The notes below the pieces were generated by a model. The model was given only the letters and a program-made list of their open reading frames with translations. It was not told the DNA's origin and searched no databases. This document shows, in pieces, positions 1 to 11,241 of a stretch of DNA of 64,000 nucleotides. The stretch covers positions 7,421,501-7,485,500 of the forward strand of contig JAPFFF010000004.1 in assembly GCA_039105265.1 (NCBI GenBank), read 5' to 3'. Each line of letters begins with the position of its first letter. The first letter of the stretch is position 1. A program made the position numbers and the translations under genes. The DNA comes from Tritrichomonas musculus (lineage: Eukaryota > Parabasalia > Tritrichomonadida > Tritrichomonadidae).

Positions 1-1134
1 TTCCACGAATTGGTTTCATTTCAAGTACGTTTGAAATACTTCAAACGAAAAGCAAAAGAAATGTTAATTCCAAGAAGTAAGTTTTTTGATGTTAGACGTT
101 CGAATATTGTAGAAGACACTTTTAAAGAGTTTCAAAATCATAAACCTGAAGAATTGCTGTGGAAGTTTAATGTGTACTTCATTGGAGAACATGGAATTGA
201 CGCAGGAGGTTTAACACGAGAATGGTTTTCATGTCTGATTAAAGAACTATTTAATCCAGATTTTGGCTTATTTATAAAATGTGGGAATGAAAGTTATTTT
301 CCAAGTTCATTATCATACATTAATAGCAATCACATTAATTATTTCAAGTTTACAGGTCAAATAATTGCACTTGCGTTGATTAAAAATCAATGTGTTAATG
401 CACATTTGTCTCTTGCTTTCATAAGACAAATTTTGCATCAAGACATCGTGTTTAAAGATCTTGAAAACTACGATGAATCGTTGATGAGATCACTTCAAAT
501 GATTTTGGATGTTGGTGATGTGAAAAGTTTTGATTTATATTTTTCAATTGATGACGATCAATTTGGTAAAATAGTATCTGTTGATTTGATTAAAGATGGC
601 TCAAAAACAGCAGTTACAAATTTAAATAGAAATGAATATGTGAATTTATATGCTGATTATAAACTAAGGAAATCAGTGATTAAACAAATAAGTGCTTTTT
701 GTGAAGGCTTTGATGAAATCGCACCGCCTAAATTGATTCAGTTGTTCTCTCCATCTGAATTGGATTTGATGATTTGCGGAATTCCTAGAATTGACTTAAA
801 AGATATGAAAAAGTTCACTAGTTATAATTATCCATACAATAACGAACACCCCGTGATTAAGATGTTTTTCAAGGTGTTGACAAAGTGGAGCCATGAAAAT
901 TTGGCAAAATTGTTGCTCTTCATAACTGGTTCTTCGCAGGTGCCTGTAAATGGATTCAGAGATTTTCTGAACTTGGGAAATCCAATCTGTATCGCGCCTG
1001 GTGGTGGGAAGGACAGATTGCCTGTCGCTCACACATGCTCGAATATGTTGTGCTTGCCTTATTATGATGATGAAAATGATATGAATAACAAATTATTAAT
1101 TGCTATTCAACATTGTGAATTTGGTTTGAAATAA
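1..1134 (+). CDS. HECT-type E3 ubiquitin ligase, 3' part (5' end outside window)
   Basis: The frame is open from base 1, so the start lies upstream. About 377 codons are visible and they form a nearly complete HECT domain. An N-lobe stretch (FDVRRSNIVEDTF) is followed by the GGLTREWF element and a C-lobe ending in LPVAHTCSNMLCLPYY. The catalytic cysteine is the Cys of HTC at 1036-1038. HECT ligases take ubiquitin from an E2 onto this cysteine and pass it to a substrate. The upstream part, usually substrate-binding repeats, cannot be judged here. The protein ends 31 codons after the catalytic Cys, as normal for the family. A decayed second HECT gene lies at 30447 on the other strand. Confidence 0.93.
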   Translation, partial: FHELVSFQVRLKYFKRKAKEMLIPRSKFFDVRRSNIVEDTFKEFQNHKPEELLWKFNVYFIGEHGIDAGGLTREWFSCLIKELFNPDFGLFIKCGNESYFPSSLSYINSNHINYFKFTGQIIALALIKNQCVNAHLSLAFIRQILHQDIVFKDLENYDESLMRSLQMILDVGDVKSFDLYFSIDDDQFGKIVSVDLIKDGSKTAVTNLNRNEYVNLYADYKLRKSVIKQISAFCEGFDEIAPPKLIQLFSPSELDLMICGIPRIDLKDMKKFTSYNYPYNNEHPVIKMFFKVLTKWSHENLAKLLLFITGSSQVPVNGFRDFLNLGNPICIAPGGGKDRLPVAHTCSNMLCLPYYDDENDMNNKLLIAIQHCEFGLK

Positions 1135-1221
1135 TTGATTATTAGATAAAAGATTTACATTTAATGATTATTTCTTCTTTAATTATTAATTTATTAATTT
1201 ATTTATTTATTTATATAATGT

Positions 1222-1224
<3 letters not shown>

Positions 1225-1254
<30 letters not shown>
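1225..1254. repeat. Poly-A tract of about 30 bases
   Basis: An almost pure run of about 30 A lies about 90 bases after the HECT stop codon, just before the first inverted-repeat element. It may be simple slippage, or the trace of a retro-inserted or transposed end. No target duplication was seen around it. Confidence 0.8.
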
Positions 1255-1297
1255 CAACTAAGACCATAGTGTGGTATTTCTGATTATAATGAACTTA

Positions 1298-1676
1298 TGA
1301 ATGTCCTTCAGAATTGTACAACTATTTTAGAATCGATCCATCATGGATCGATTCTAAAATAGTTGTACAATTGAAAGCGCCTTCAAAAAGTGGAATTTCT
1401 TCAGAAAAAATAATCAAATAAAAATGCTAAATAAAATTAAATCTTTTTATATTTTTACATAATTTTTACCGAGACTACATACCGCCTAGCGGGCGTGGAG
1501 CGAGGCTGAGAGAAGCGAAGCCGAGTCGAGACACCGCGGCTGGCGGTAAGAATCGATAAAAATTTTGTAACAAAAAAAGATTGTTTTTTTAGCTATTTTA
1601 TTATGATTATTTTTTCTGAAGAAATTCCACTTTTTGAATGTCCTTCAGAATTGTACAACTATTTTAGAATCGATCC
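1298..1676. mobile_element. Nested inverted-repeat element with GC-rich core (MITE-like)
   Basis: The main element is 1345-1676 (332 bp). Its ends, about 72 bp each (1345-1416 and 1604-1676), are inverted copies, near identical apart from a central block of about 10 bases. A further 42-bp copy of the right end lies just outside the left end (1298-1339). This makes a perfect 30-bp-arm palindrome centred on base 1342. The middle (1469-1553) is strikingly GC-rich and has its own stem (arms 1480-1486 and 1542-1548). There is no coding capacity and no clear target duplication. It is probably a non-autonomous DNA transposon, with a second end abutting it. Confidence 0.7.
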
Positions 1677-1727
1677 CTTATGATTAATATTTAACATAAA
1701 TAATCAATGAATATCACTTTTTTATAT

Positions 1728-2473
1728 GCAGGGTGTGACATTCAAGTCGGGCCCAAATTTTAAATTGAATATAAACTGCAAAAAAAGATTCAAAATTGAA
1801 TGAATTCAATTTTTTTCTAGCGGTATAAATTTGAATGGATGCGACATTCAAGTCGGGCCCATTTTTTTTGAAAAAGTTTGTTTTTTGATGGATTTTTTAT
1901 TTTATTTTTTAATAATCTAATAAAGCAGTAAAGCACAATTTATTAAAAATATATATATTATAAATAAAAAACTTTGAGAGAATGCGACATTCAAGTCGGG
2001 CTCTTTTTTTTCACCAAAAATGAAAATTGAGAGAATGCGACATTCAAGTCGGGCCCAAAGATTGAAACAACCATATAAAAAAGAATTTATGCTTTTATAT
2101 TGTACAATATAATAATAAATAAATAAATAAATATAATATTTTAATTATTTATATTATGATAAAATTAATTTTGAAAAAAGATATTTATATTTTTATCAAA
2201 GTGATTGATTATCTTTTTTATCCCTGCCTTAATTTATTCAATATTTTATTTAAAATATTAGAATATAATATTCTATCCATAAACTTAATATATTAAAAAA
2301 AACATATTCCTTTTAGAAGATATTAACATTTTATTTTCCAAATTTTTTTTGAATAAAATGGGCCCGACTTGAATGTCCATTCTTCTGAAAAAGATTGCTT
2401 TTGTACGTTAAAAACATTGAAAAAAATTGAGAGAATTGAATACTTTGGGCCCGACTTGAATGTCGCACCCTGC
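1728..2473. mobile_element. hAT-like non-autonomous element with six subterminal 18-mers
   Basis: The ends are inverted, beginning GCAGGGTG(T/C)GACATTC, and CAGGG is a common hAT-type terminus. The 18-mer GACATTCAAGTCGGGCCC occurs in direct orientation at 1737, 1843, 1986 (one change) and 2039, and inverted at 2360 and 2447. Such oriented subterminal repeats are typical transposase-binding sites of hAT elements. The flanks ttttatat and ctttgtat match at 6 of 8 bases, so the 8-bp duplication is at best decayed. There is no transposase inside. Confidence 0.65.
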
Positions 2474-3585
2474 CTTTGTATTGACCTTTTATTCAAAAAA
2501 ACGGTTAAACAATATTTATTTTTCTTTTACACTAACATTAGGGTTTTCATTTACCAACAACTGCATTTGCATTGCACATATTGATTTCCTTTCAAATGCT
2601 GCTCCTTCAAAAAATCTATTTTTATCGGACATAAGTTTTTCACTTAAATCACTTTAGTCTGAACTTGGATTTTTCCATATTTCCCACAATACTGTTGCAG
2701 CTGCTCATTCTAGTTGTTCTGATAATGCTCAGCGATTATTATAGAAAATCTAATTTCTTTTTATTATCACCATTAAATATCAACCTGATGCTTCATGAAC
2801 TTTTTTAATACATATAATAATGCAATCACTAAAAAGTTTGCTTTAGTAATTGACAGTTCATGGATTTCATTTTTTCGCAAAAACTTCTTGGTGAACCTAA
2901 GAAAATATTTAATGTTCACAATAAAAGAGTAATTATGTGTTTTTAAAGGATTTTGTATCAAAAATATATTCAAATTAAAAGATGATTTTCTCCTTTCCTT
3001 AAGTATAGACCCAGTGGTGAACCAAGAATTTAATTAATTAGTTATATGTAACATTTCTATAAATAAAAATGCTTTGTTTTATATAAATTCACTTTTAATT
3101 TTTCTTTTTTATCTTTTTTAAAATTGAGAAGAAATTTTTCGAAAAAAGTTCCATTTTTGTATGTTAGTATTCAAATAGTATTCAAATTGAAAATTGAATG
3201 CAAAAATTTCGAAAAAGTTCCATTTTAAAATCTATCGAATAAAATAATTCTTTTAAAAAGTTATGAAAACAATGAATTTTAAAAATAATTATACTTTATA
3301 TAATAATAATAAAAATGCATTATTTTATTTGATTTATAACTTTATTATAAGTAATGAAACAATTTTTGTTACTATATTTGCTTTTATTTCATATTTTGGT
3401 AAAAACATTTGTAATTTTTTCATGATAAATAGATTCTGTTTTTATTTTTGATATTTTATACATAAACATATAATAAAAAATAACAAAATAATTTTAATTT
3501 TTCTAAAATTGTCAAGATAATAATTGATTTTATTTTTGAAGGAAAGGTTAAAAAATTGGCCTCTTTAATTATTTATTTTATTAAA
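2474..3585. other. AT-rich spacer with decayed coding-like fragments on the minus strand
   Basis: Between about 2500 and 2975 the minus strand reads as broken protein-like stretches (for example SDKNRFFEGAAFERKS), with stops between them. I could not assign a family. A direct repeat of about 27 bp containing TTCGAAAAAGTTCCATTTT occurs near 3133 and 3208. The rest is low-complexity AT sequence before the kinase gene. Confidence 0.4.
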
Positions 3586-4851
3586 ATGGAACTCGAAGAT
3601 GCGTTCTTTGATACCTCAGACTACGAACTAACTGGCACCAAGCTTGGTGAAGGTGCCTTTGGGAAAGTCTACCTTGTGAAAAACATTGAAGATGACCAAC
3701 TCTATGCGGCGAAGATAATTAATATCCAAGGTGACTACTCAGGAAAAGAGCAAATGAAGCTTATACGTGAAACAGCGATTCTCCACAAGCTTGATCACCC
3801 AGCAATTGTCAAATTTTACGGAATCAACTTCCACGATTTTGATGATCCGTCACAGCTTGCGCCGACGATTCTCACGGAGTACCTGGCGAAAGGATCGTTC
3901 AAAGATGTCCTCAAGAAGGCTGAGTGCGGCCTTGCTGACCATGACTGGAGTGCGACGAAGAAGCACATCTGCCTGCTTGGAATCGCTGACGCGATGCGCT
4001 ACCTGCACGCGAAGGGAATTCTGCACCGCGACCTCAAACCAGAAAACATCCTCATCGACGGCGACTACAGGCCTCGCGTTGGGGACTTCGGCCTCTCTCG
4101 TTGCTTCTCGCAGGCGCTGTCAAGATCTGTTCAATTGTCGATGACAGGAAAAATTGGGACACCCCTCTACATGGCCCCAGAACTTTTTGAAGACGAGGGC
4201 CACTTCAGCACAGGCATCGATGTCTATGCGTTTGCGATCCTGGCGTACGAAATTGTGTCAGGCCAAGAACCTTACAAAGAGAAAGGAAAGTCGATCACGA
4301 TGGCGAATCTTGTTAGGAAGGTCCTGGCTGGTCAGAGGCCGAAATTTGTTGATGGCATCACTGATCCGATGTGGGAGTTGATAACTCGATGCTGGAGCAA
4401 GGACCCTAGCGAGCGTCCTTCATTCGAGGAGATATTCCAAGAACTGTCAACGAACTTTTCACTTTTTGACGAAGATGTAGACGAAAATGAAATCAAAGAC
4501 TACCTGGACCATCTTGCTGATGAAAATAAGGTGGAAGGTGTTGCAAGCACAAGCGAAAGAAAAGAAGATTTTGTTTTTAAATACGATCAGTTGGTCAAGA
4601 AGCAAGAGAAAGACAAGAAGATATATTCAGAAATATTGATAAAACTTATTGGTAGACAAGACAACATTGACGATTTATATTTCTCTTCAATTGGAGGGAA
4701 TATATTGCATCTTGCATGTGAATCAGGAAATCTTGAACTTGTGAAATATATCATCTCACTTGACAAGATTGATATCACATCAAAAGCTATTTTTATTTAT
4801 TTTTTATTACATTTCAATCATCATCAATTTATTTCATTTCAATCATCATAA
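3586..4851 (+). CDS. TKL-like protein kinase with ankyrin repeat
   Basis: This is a 421-residue protein starting at ATG 3586. The frame opens slightly further up, but without another ATG. The kinase domain is about residues 13-290, with P-loop GEGAFGKV (21-28), Lys43, Glu62, HRDLKPEN (147-154), DFG (167-169) and APE (197-199). It should be catalytically active. A charged linker follows, then one ankyrin repeat (ILHLACESGNLELVKYI), after which the frame runs into a stop at 4849. Kinase-ankyrin fusions are common in trichomonads. The ankyrin part is normally longer, and here it continues only as the stop-containing array below. The kinase part is visibly more GC-rich than its surroundings. The full length of the functional product is uncertain. 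Confidence 0.85.
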   Translation: MELEDAFFDTSDYELTGTKLGEGAFGKVYLVKNIEDDQLYAAKIINIQGDYSGKEQMKLIRETAILHKLDHPAIVKFYGINFHDFDDPSQLAPTILTEYLAKGSFKDVLKKAECGLADHDWSATKKHICLLGIADAMRYLHAKGILHRDLKPENILIDGDYRPRVGDFGLSRCFSQALSRSVQLSMTGKIGTPLYMAPELFEDEGHFSTGIDVYAFAILAYEIVSGQEPYKEKGKSITMANLVRKVLAGQRPKFVDGITDPMWELITRCWSKDPSERPSFEEIFQELSTNFSLFDEDVDENEIKDYLDHLADENKVEGVASTSERKEDFVFKYDQLVKKQEKDKKIYSEILIKLIGRQDNIDDLYFSSIGGNILHLACESGNLELVKYIISLDKIDITSKAIFIYFLLHFNHHQFISFQSS

Positions 4852-4857
4852 ATATTC

Positions 4858-7666
4858 ATGAAATTCAAAAATAAAAATATTTATTATACGATATTACATC
4901 TTGCATGTAAATCAGGAAATCTTGAACTTGTGAAATATATCATCTCACTCAACAAAATTGATATCACATCAAAAGCTATTTTTATTTATTTTTCATAAAA
5001 TTTCAATCATCATCAATTTATGATATTTCAATCATCATAAATATTCATGGAATTCAAAAATAAAAATATTTATTCTACGATATTACATCTTGCATGTATA
5101 TCAGGAAATCTTGAACTTGTGAAATACATCATCTCACTCAACAAGATTGATATCACATCAAAAGATATTTTTATTTATTTTTCATAAAATTTCAATCATC
5201 ATCAATTTATTCCATTTCAATCATCATAAATATTCATGGAATTCAAAAATAAAAATATTTATTCTACGATATTACATCTTGCATGTATATCAGGAAATCT
5301 TGAACTTGTGAAATACATCATCTCACTCAACAAAATTGATATCACATCAAAAACTATTTTTATTTATTTTTCATAAAATTTCAATCATCATCAATTTATT
5401 ACATTTCAATCATCATAAATATTCATGGAATTCAAAAATAAAAATATTTATTATACGATATTACATCTTGCATGTAAATCAGGAAATCTTGAACTTGTGA
5501 AATACATCATCTCACTCAACAAAATTGATATCACATCAAAAACTATTTTTATTTATTTTTCATTACATTTCAATCATCATCAATTTATTCCATTTCAAAA
5601 ATATAAATATTTATTATACGATATTACATCTTGCATGTATATCAGGAAATCTTGAACTTGTGAAATACATCATCTCACTCAACAAAATTGATATCACATC
5701 AAAAACTATTTTTATTTATTTTTCATTACATTTCAATCATCATCAATTTATGATATTTCAATCATCATAAATATTCATGGAATTCAAAAATAAAAATATT
5801 TATTATACGATATTACATCTTGCATGTAAATCAGGAAATCTTGAACTTGTGAAATACATCATCTCACTCAACAAGATTGATATCACATCAAAAGATATTT
5901 TTATTTATTTTTCATAAAATTTCAATCATCATCAATTTATTACATTTCAATCATCATAAATATTCATGAAATTCAAAAATAAAAATATTTATTATACGAT
6001 ATTACATCTTGCATGTAAATCAGGAAATCTTGAACTTGTGAAATACATCATCTCACTCAACAAGATTGATATCACATCAAAAGATATTTTTATTTATTTT
6101 TCATTACATTTCAATCATCATCAATTTATGATATTTCAATCATCATAAATATTCATGGAATTCAAAAATAAAAATATTTATTATACGATATTACATCTTG
6201 CATGTAAATCAGGAAATCTTGAACTTGTGAAATACATCATCTCACTCAACAAGATTGATATCACATCAAAAGATATTTTTATTTATTTTTCATTACATTT
6301 CAATCATCATCAATTTATGATATTTCAATCATCATAAATATTCATGGAATTCAAAAATAAAAATATTTATTATACGATATTACATCTTGCATGTAAATCA
6401 GGAAATCTTGAACTTGTGAAATACATCATCTCACTCAACAAAATTGATATCACATCAAAAACTATTTTTATTTATTTTTCATAAAATTTCAATCATCATC
6501 AATTTATGATATTTCAATCATCATAAATATTCATGGAATTCAAAAATAAAAATATTTATTATACGATATTACATCTTGCATGTAAATCAGGAAATCTTGA
6601 ACTTGTGAAATACATCATCTCACTCAACAAGATTGATATCACATCAAAAGATATTTTTATTTATTTTTCATAAAATTTCAATCATCATCAATTTATTACA
6701 TTTCAATCATCATAAATATTCATGAAATTCAAAAATAAAAATATTTATTCTACGATATTACATCTTGCATGTATATCAGGAAATCTTGAACTTGTGAAAT
6801 ACATCATCTCACTCAACAAAATTGATATCACATCAAAAGATATTTTTATTTATTTTTCATAAAATTTCAATCATCATCAATTTATTACATTTCAATCATC
6901 ATAAATATTCATGAAATTCAAAAATAAAAATATTTATTATACGATATTACATCTTGCATGTAAATCAGGAAATCTTGAACTTGTGAAATACATCATCTCA
7001 CTCAACAAGATTGATATCACATCAAAAGATATTTTTATTTATTTTTCATTACATTTCAATCATCATCAATTTATGATATTTCAATCATCATAAATATTCA
7101 TGGAATTCAAAAATAAAAATATTTATTATACGATATTACATCTTGCATGTATATCAGGAAATCTTGAACTTGTGAAATACATCATCTCACTCAACAAGAT
7201 TGATATCACATCAAAAGATATTTTTATTTATTTTTCATTACATTTCAATCATCATCAATTTATTCCATTTCAATCATCATAAATATTCATGAAATTCAAA
7301 AATAAAAATATTTATTCTACGATATTACATCTTGCATGTAAATCAGGAAATCTTGAACTTGTGAAATACATCATCTCACTCAACAAAATTGATATCACAT
7401 CAAAAACTATTTTTATTTTTTTTTCATAAAATTTCAATCATCATCAATTTATGATATTTCAATCATCATAAATATTCATGGAATTCAAAAATAAAAATAT
7501 TTATTATACGATATTACATCTTGCATGTAAATCAGGAAATCTTGAACTTGTGAAATACATCATCTCACTCAACAAGATTGATATCACATCAAAAGATATT
7601 TTTATTTATTTTTCATTACATTTCAATCATCATCAATTTATTCCATTTCAATCATCATAAATATTC
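4858..7666 (+). repeat. Tandem array of about 15 ankyrin-unit copies, 189-bp period
   Basis: Unit starts (ATG of ATGGAATTC or ATGAAATTC) lie at 4858, 5047, 5236, 5425, then 5777 and every 189 bp to 7478. The unit between 5425 and 5777 has lost 26 bp of spacer, including its ATG. Each unit carries one intact 28-codon ankyrin core (ILHLACKSGNLELVKYI, then SLNKIDITSK) and about 105 bp of AT-rich spacer with one or two stops. Units are nearly identical. They differ mainly at six positions whose variants are shuffled between units, as expected from unequal exchange or gene conversion. The first such unit is the end of the kinase gene upstream. Confidence 0.95.
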
Positions 7667-7771
7667 ATGGAATTCTTACTTTATATGATTTTTAAAACAG
7701 CCATTGGAATCTCAGAAGATAATGGATTTAGTGATATTGTTCAGTTTCTGACTAAACAAATAAAAAAATGA
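7667..7771 (+). pseudogene. Terminal ankyrin segment of the kinase-ankyrin gene
   Basis: Just after the last array unit the sequence becomes unique and encodes KTAIGISEDNGFSDIVQFL, then TKQIKK and a stop at 7769-7771. This is the form of a final, C-terminal ankyrin repeat. It looks like the original 3' end of the kinase gene, now separated from the kinase by the 189-bp array. It could be a last exon if the spacers are spliced out, or the tail of a broken gene. The 26-bp deletion in the array puts it out of frame with 3586 for continuous reading. Confidence 0.6.
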
Positions 7772-8545
7772 TTCCGTTTTAAAAATTTCATTTTCTACTG
7801 TTTTAAGTATTTTGACAAACAGTTAACATATTATAAGATTAAATCAATACTGATAAATTAACTTTTTTGAATAAAAAACAATATTTAATTCTACTACTGG
7901 TTAGGTTTTAAAATGCTTTTTTATGAAATAAAATAGAAACGATCATTTTGCATTCAATATATATTTTTTTAATTTGTAATTCTGCAAAAGAGAAATGAAA
8001 ATTCGCATAATTAAATCAATCCGGCATAATATCATTAAATTTTTCATTTTGAGATATAAATAATAATCTTATTTTAGTATTAGGCATAATATCATTATTT
8101 GGCTTGGTAAAGGTCCTTGACTTGAAAACTTTTCAAAGGACTCTCAAGGACAAAGGACTTCCAAGGACCTTACAAAGTATTTCAATTATGATTTAAAAAT
8201 TTTATCTTGTTTTATCGTAAAGTGAGAGAAATAAAGAGGTCGATTCAAAAAAATAATTAATTTCAAGGGAAAACGATAATAAAAATTTTGGGAATAATAA
8301 TATAATAAATATTTTGGGTTTTTCTAAAAAATAATATTATAATAATCTTATGGGTGTAGTTCGTTTTTCGATATCTCAGCAAATACACAATCTTGAAAAG
8401 CTTTACTCATATAAATATGATTAATATTGATTATACATTCTTTATAAACAATACATCATCTCACTCAACAAGATTGATATCACATCAAAAACTATTTTTA
8501 TTTATTTTTCATAAAATTTCAATCATCATCAACTTAATCTCAATA
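7772..8545. other. Spacer with AAGGAC-rich hairpin and a displaced array fragment
   Basis: From 8107 to 8173, five AAGGAC-type words in both orientations form an imperfect hairpin (GTAAAGGTCCTTG against CAAGGACCTTAC). From about 8451 to 8530 an 80-bp piece of the 189-bp ankyrin unit reappears, ending next to the element at 8554. Nothing else is recognisable. Confidence 0.65.
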
Positions 8546-8553
8546 TATATTTT

Positions 8554-9288
8554 AGAAGGGGCGAAGCTCCTGATTTTCAATATGATTCATTTTATAATTT
8601 TATATCATTATATTTATTTGCTGTTAAGATTATTTTTCCAAATTGTATTCATTTTTATATGGTGAAAAAAAAGATATAGGTATTTTTATTTTTATAAAAA
8701 TCATTGAATTGTTAATCGTGCAAGTAAATATTGACCATATTAAAAACGGTTTAATTTTTTAAAAATTTTATGATTATTTTATAAAATTTCCAAACTTTTT
8801 GAATTCATTGAATTTTTTTCTTTTAATTTTTATTCGTTGTTTTTTGGATATATGCTTAAAATTTAAAGATAATTCTTTTTGTATTTTAAATAATCTCGAT
8901 TATTGATTAAATATTTAATATTATTTGTTCTAAAAAAGCAAAATATTATGAAATAATTTTGATATCAAAAGATTGGCCATATAAATTGGCATACAATTTT
9001 ATATCTTACATTAATAAATGTATTTTTATTTATTTTTATTGCGTTTTATAACATCGTATTGAAGTTCACATAGAAAATTATGTTTTTTACTTTCTGAGCA
9101 AAAAGAAGTTTTTCATTCAATTTTTTTGATTTAAAATAGCATTATCTTGAATTTTTTACACATTAATGCTTATAACATTTGTTCAAATATATTTTATAAA
9201 ATGTATTCATTATAAATAAATAATTAATATTGCAATATAACTATCATAAAATGAAAAAGGTAAACGGTCGAAGAGCTTCGCCCCTTCT
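8554..9288. mobile_element. 735-bp TIR element with 8-bp target duplication (hAT-like)
   Basis: The ends are perfect 16-bp inverted repeats beginning AGAAGGGGCGAAGCTC. On both sides they are flanked by the same octamer, tatatttt (8546-8553 and 9289-9296). Terminal repeats with an 8-bp duplication fit the hAT superfamily, though the octamer is low-complexity. The interior is AT-rich and non-coding, so the element would need transposase from elsewhere. The GC-rich ends contrast sharply with the interior. Confidence 0.75.
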
Positions 9289-10939
9289 TATATTTTTTTT
9301 AAAAAAAATTGATTTTTTTTAATATTATTCTGTATTATGGTATAATAGATGTATATTTGATTAATTTATATAGTATTTTTAAGTGAAATTGAAATAAGAA
9401 GAAAATATACTAACTTTTTCAAACTAAATAGGAATTGAAAAAAAATTGAATAGTATAACTCATTCAATCTCATTCAATTTTTTTTCAATAGCGTAAAATT
9501 ACCTTGAAACTTTTTCTGTAGAATTGCCTTACTAAATGGGAAACTTTGAATACTGAAAATTATATATTAATTTTTTTAATATCTCAAAAAATTGCATAGT
9601 AAAACAAAATTAAGTGTCAATTATATATGTAATATTTTATAGATTTTTATATATAATTATATTATTTAAATTATTTAAAACGATTAACCTGATATCTTTA
9701 TTTTGAAAAAATAAAATTTTTAAGAAAATTTTAATGAGAATATTTTTTAATAAAAGTAATGTTACTTGTCATAATTATTTAACAACTGTGTTGCATGTGA
9801 ATAATGTTGTTTAATAATGATCTACAATTCAAACCTTCCCAAATAGAAAGGCAATTTCTCAGAAAAAGTTTCACTTTTAATCAATTTGGAAAATAGATAT
9901 TTTAATGTTTAAAAATCCTACTCCAAAAGCGAATTTTGATCCAATAACTTTATCAGGCATGAAAATACCAAAGAATCATAATAGTAATATAGATAGATAA
10001 TTTTCAAGTATAGTTAAAACACAGTTAAAGATCCTTATTCGTTTTATGTTTTAAATAGATACAAGAAAAAGAGCAACTACAAGTATTTCTGACTTTATTT
10101 TGGAATAGGATCAATGGTAGACTAATAATGGTGATCTATAAAATCAAAAAGAAGGTTAAAAAGAAATTATTCAATAACTTTTATTTTTTATTGCTCAAAA
10201 TGTGATGCCATGTTTTCTCTTTGAATAAAATGGCATAAAAGGTCCTAAATTCGATGAAAATACTCCTTATTATTTTAAATTATAATTAGAAGCACTCAAT
10301 GTTCATTGTATAACTTATAACTTTTTAAATAATGAAATTCAACGCAAGCTTCATATTTGCAAGTATATTTTAAAACCTATTTTTTGAAAAAGATACAAAA
10401 TATTTGAATATTTAATCTCACATAAAATTCAATATCAACGTCATTTCAACAAAACCTTCTCTTAAATATAAATTAAAACTATAAGAATAAAGTTTCTTGA
10501 AACATAATATATATTGAGTTATTAATAAATTTTTAAATCATACAAAATTTCCTCAGAAAGTTTCCCATTTAGAAAGGCAAATACATTCAGTGGCTGTAAG
10601 TTATTCTTTTATATGTTAGTAAATTTACTGGCAACCCGAGACTTCTTTGTGGGACTCTAATGATTAAATTACCTCAAAATAGTTTATCAACAAAATATAT
10701 TCATAATATTTGGTATGAAAAAATCAAAAACTATATAAAAAGCTACTTTGCTCTCAATTTAATATTTATCTTTGGATTATATAATTTTCACATATATTAT
10801 ATTATGTATTTAACAATATGAAAATATAATAAAAGATATTTAATTTTATTGACCAGGTACAATTCATTTTGATTGTGAAATATTATTTCATAATTTTCAT
10901 TATTTTCTATCAATAAACATTGACCTTAAAGATCATTCA
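9289..10939. repeat. Spacer with three copies of a 45-bp repeat (one direct, two inverted)
   Basis: Copies lie at about 9503-9548 (plus), 9833-9876 (minus) and 10550-10592 (minus). They share words such as GAAACTTTTTCTG, AATTGCCTT and AAATGGGAAACTTT. The pairs 9503/9876 and 9515/10592 could each be the ends of a short inverted-repeat element. The sequence between them has no credible coding region. Confidence 0.5.
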
Positions 10940-11241
10940 AATTGCAACTTTATGAGCATACATGGATTTTTGGAAGCTCTGAGAAAGGAGATCTGGAAAC
11001 AGTTCGACGACTTCTTGCAAGCAAGAAAATTGATATCAACATTCAAGTCATTTTAAATCAAAAACATTCATGATATTCAAATCTAACTTTTTGCGTGATA
11101 TTGAAAAATTGAATGATTTATGGAATTTTGAAATAAAATATTCACAAAGCTACCATTGACTATGCAAGAGAAGAAAATCATCGAGAAATTGTTGACCTTC
11201 TAGATAATTTACATGTAAGGGAGATTGGTCTAAAGGTATGA
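10940..11241 (+). pseudogene. Two ankyrin repeats split by a stop-containing spacer
   Basis: Near 10975-11055 the plus strand encodes an ankyrin repeat (SSEKGDLETVRRLLASKKI, then DIN), and the frame stops at 11071. From 11146 to 11241 the same frame resumes with a terminal ankyrin (KATIDYAREENHREIVDLL). The intervening bases contain ATTCATGATATTCAAA, close to ATTCATGGAATTCAAA in the 189-bp units. No upstream partner (kinase or other domain) is visible. It is either a gene remnant or a gene with unrecognised introns. Confidence 0.65.

Noticed and set aside
2369-3451. Several 60-70 codon frames in the spacer before the kinase
   Set aside because: Composition is that of the AT-rich background, and some run through transposon-end repeats.
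5425-7660. Individual 60-80 codon frames of the array taken as separate small genes
   Set aside because: Each is one repeat unit between two spacer stops, so they are better treated as one array.
4780-7700. Canonical GT...AG introns in the ankyrin spacers
   Set aside because: The spacer borders vary (GCT, GAT or ACT after TCAAAA) and lack GTATGT or CTAAC...CAG signals, so ordinary introns are not supported. The splicing idea stays open only as a hypothesis.
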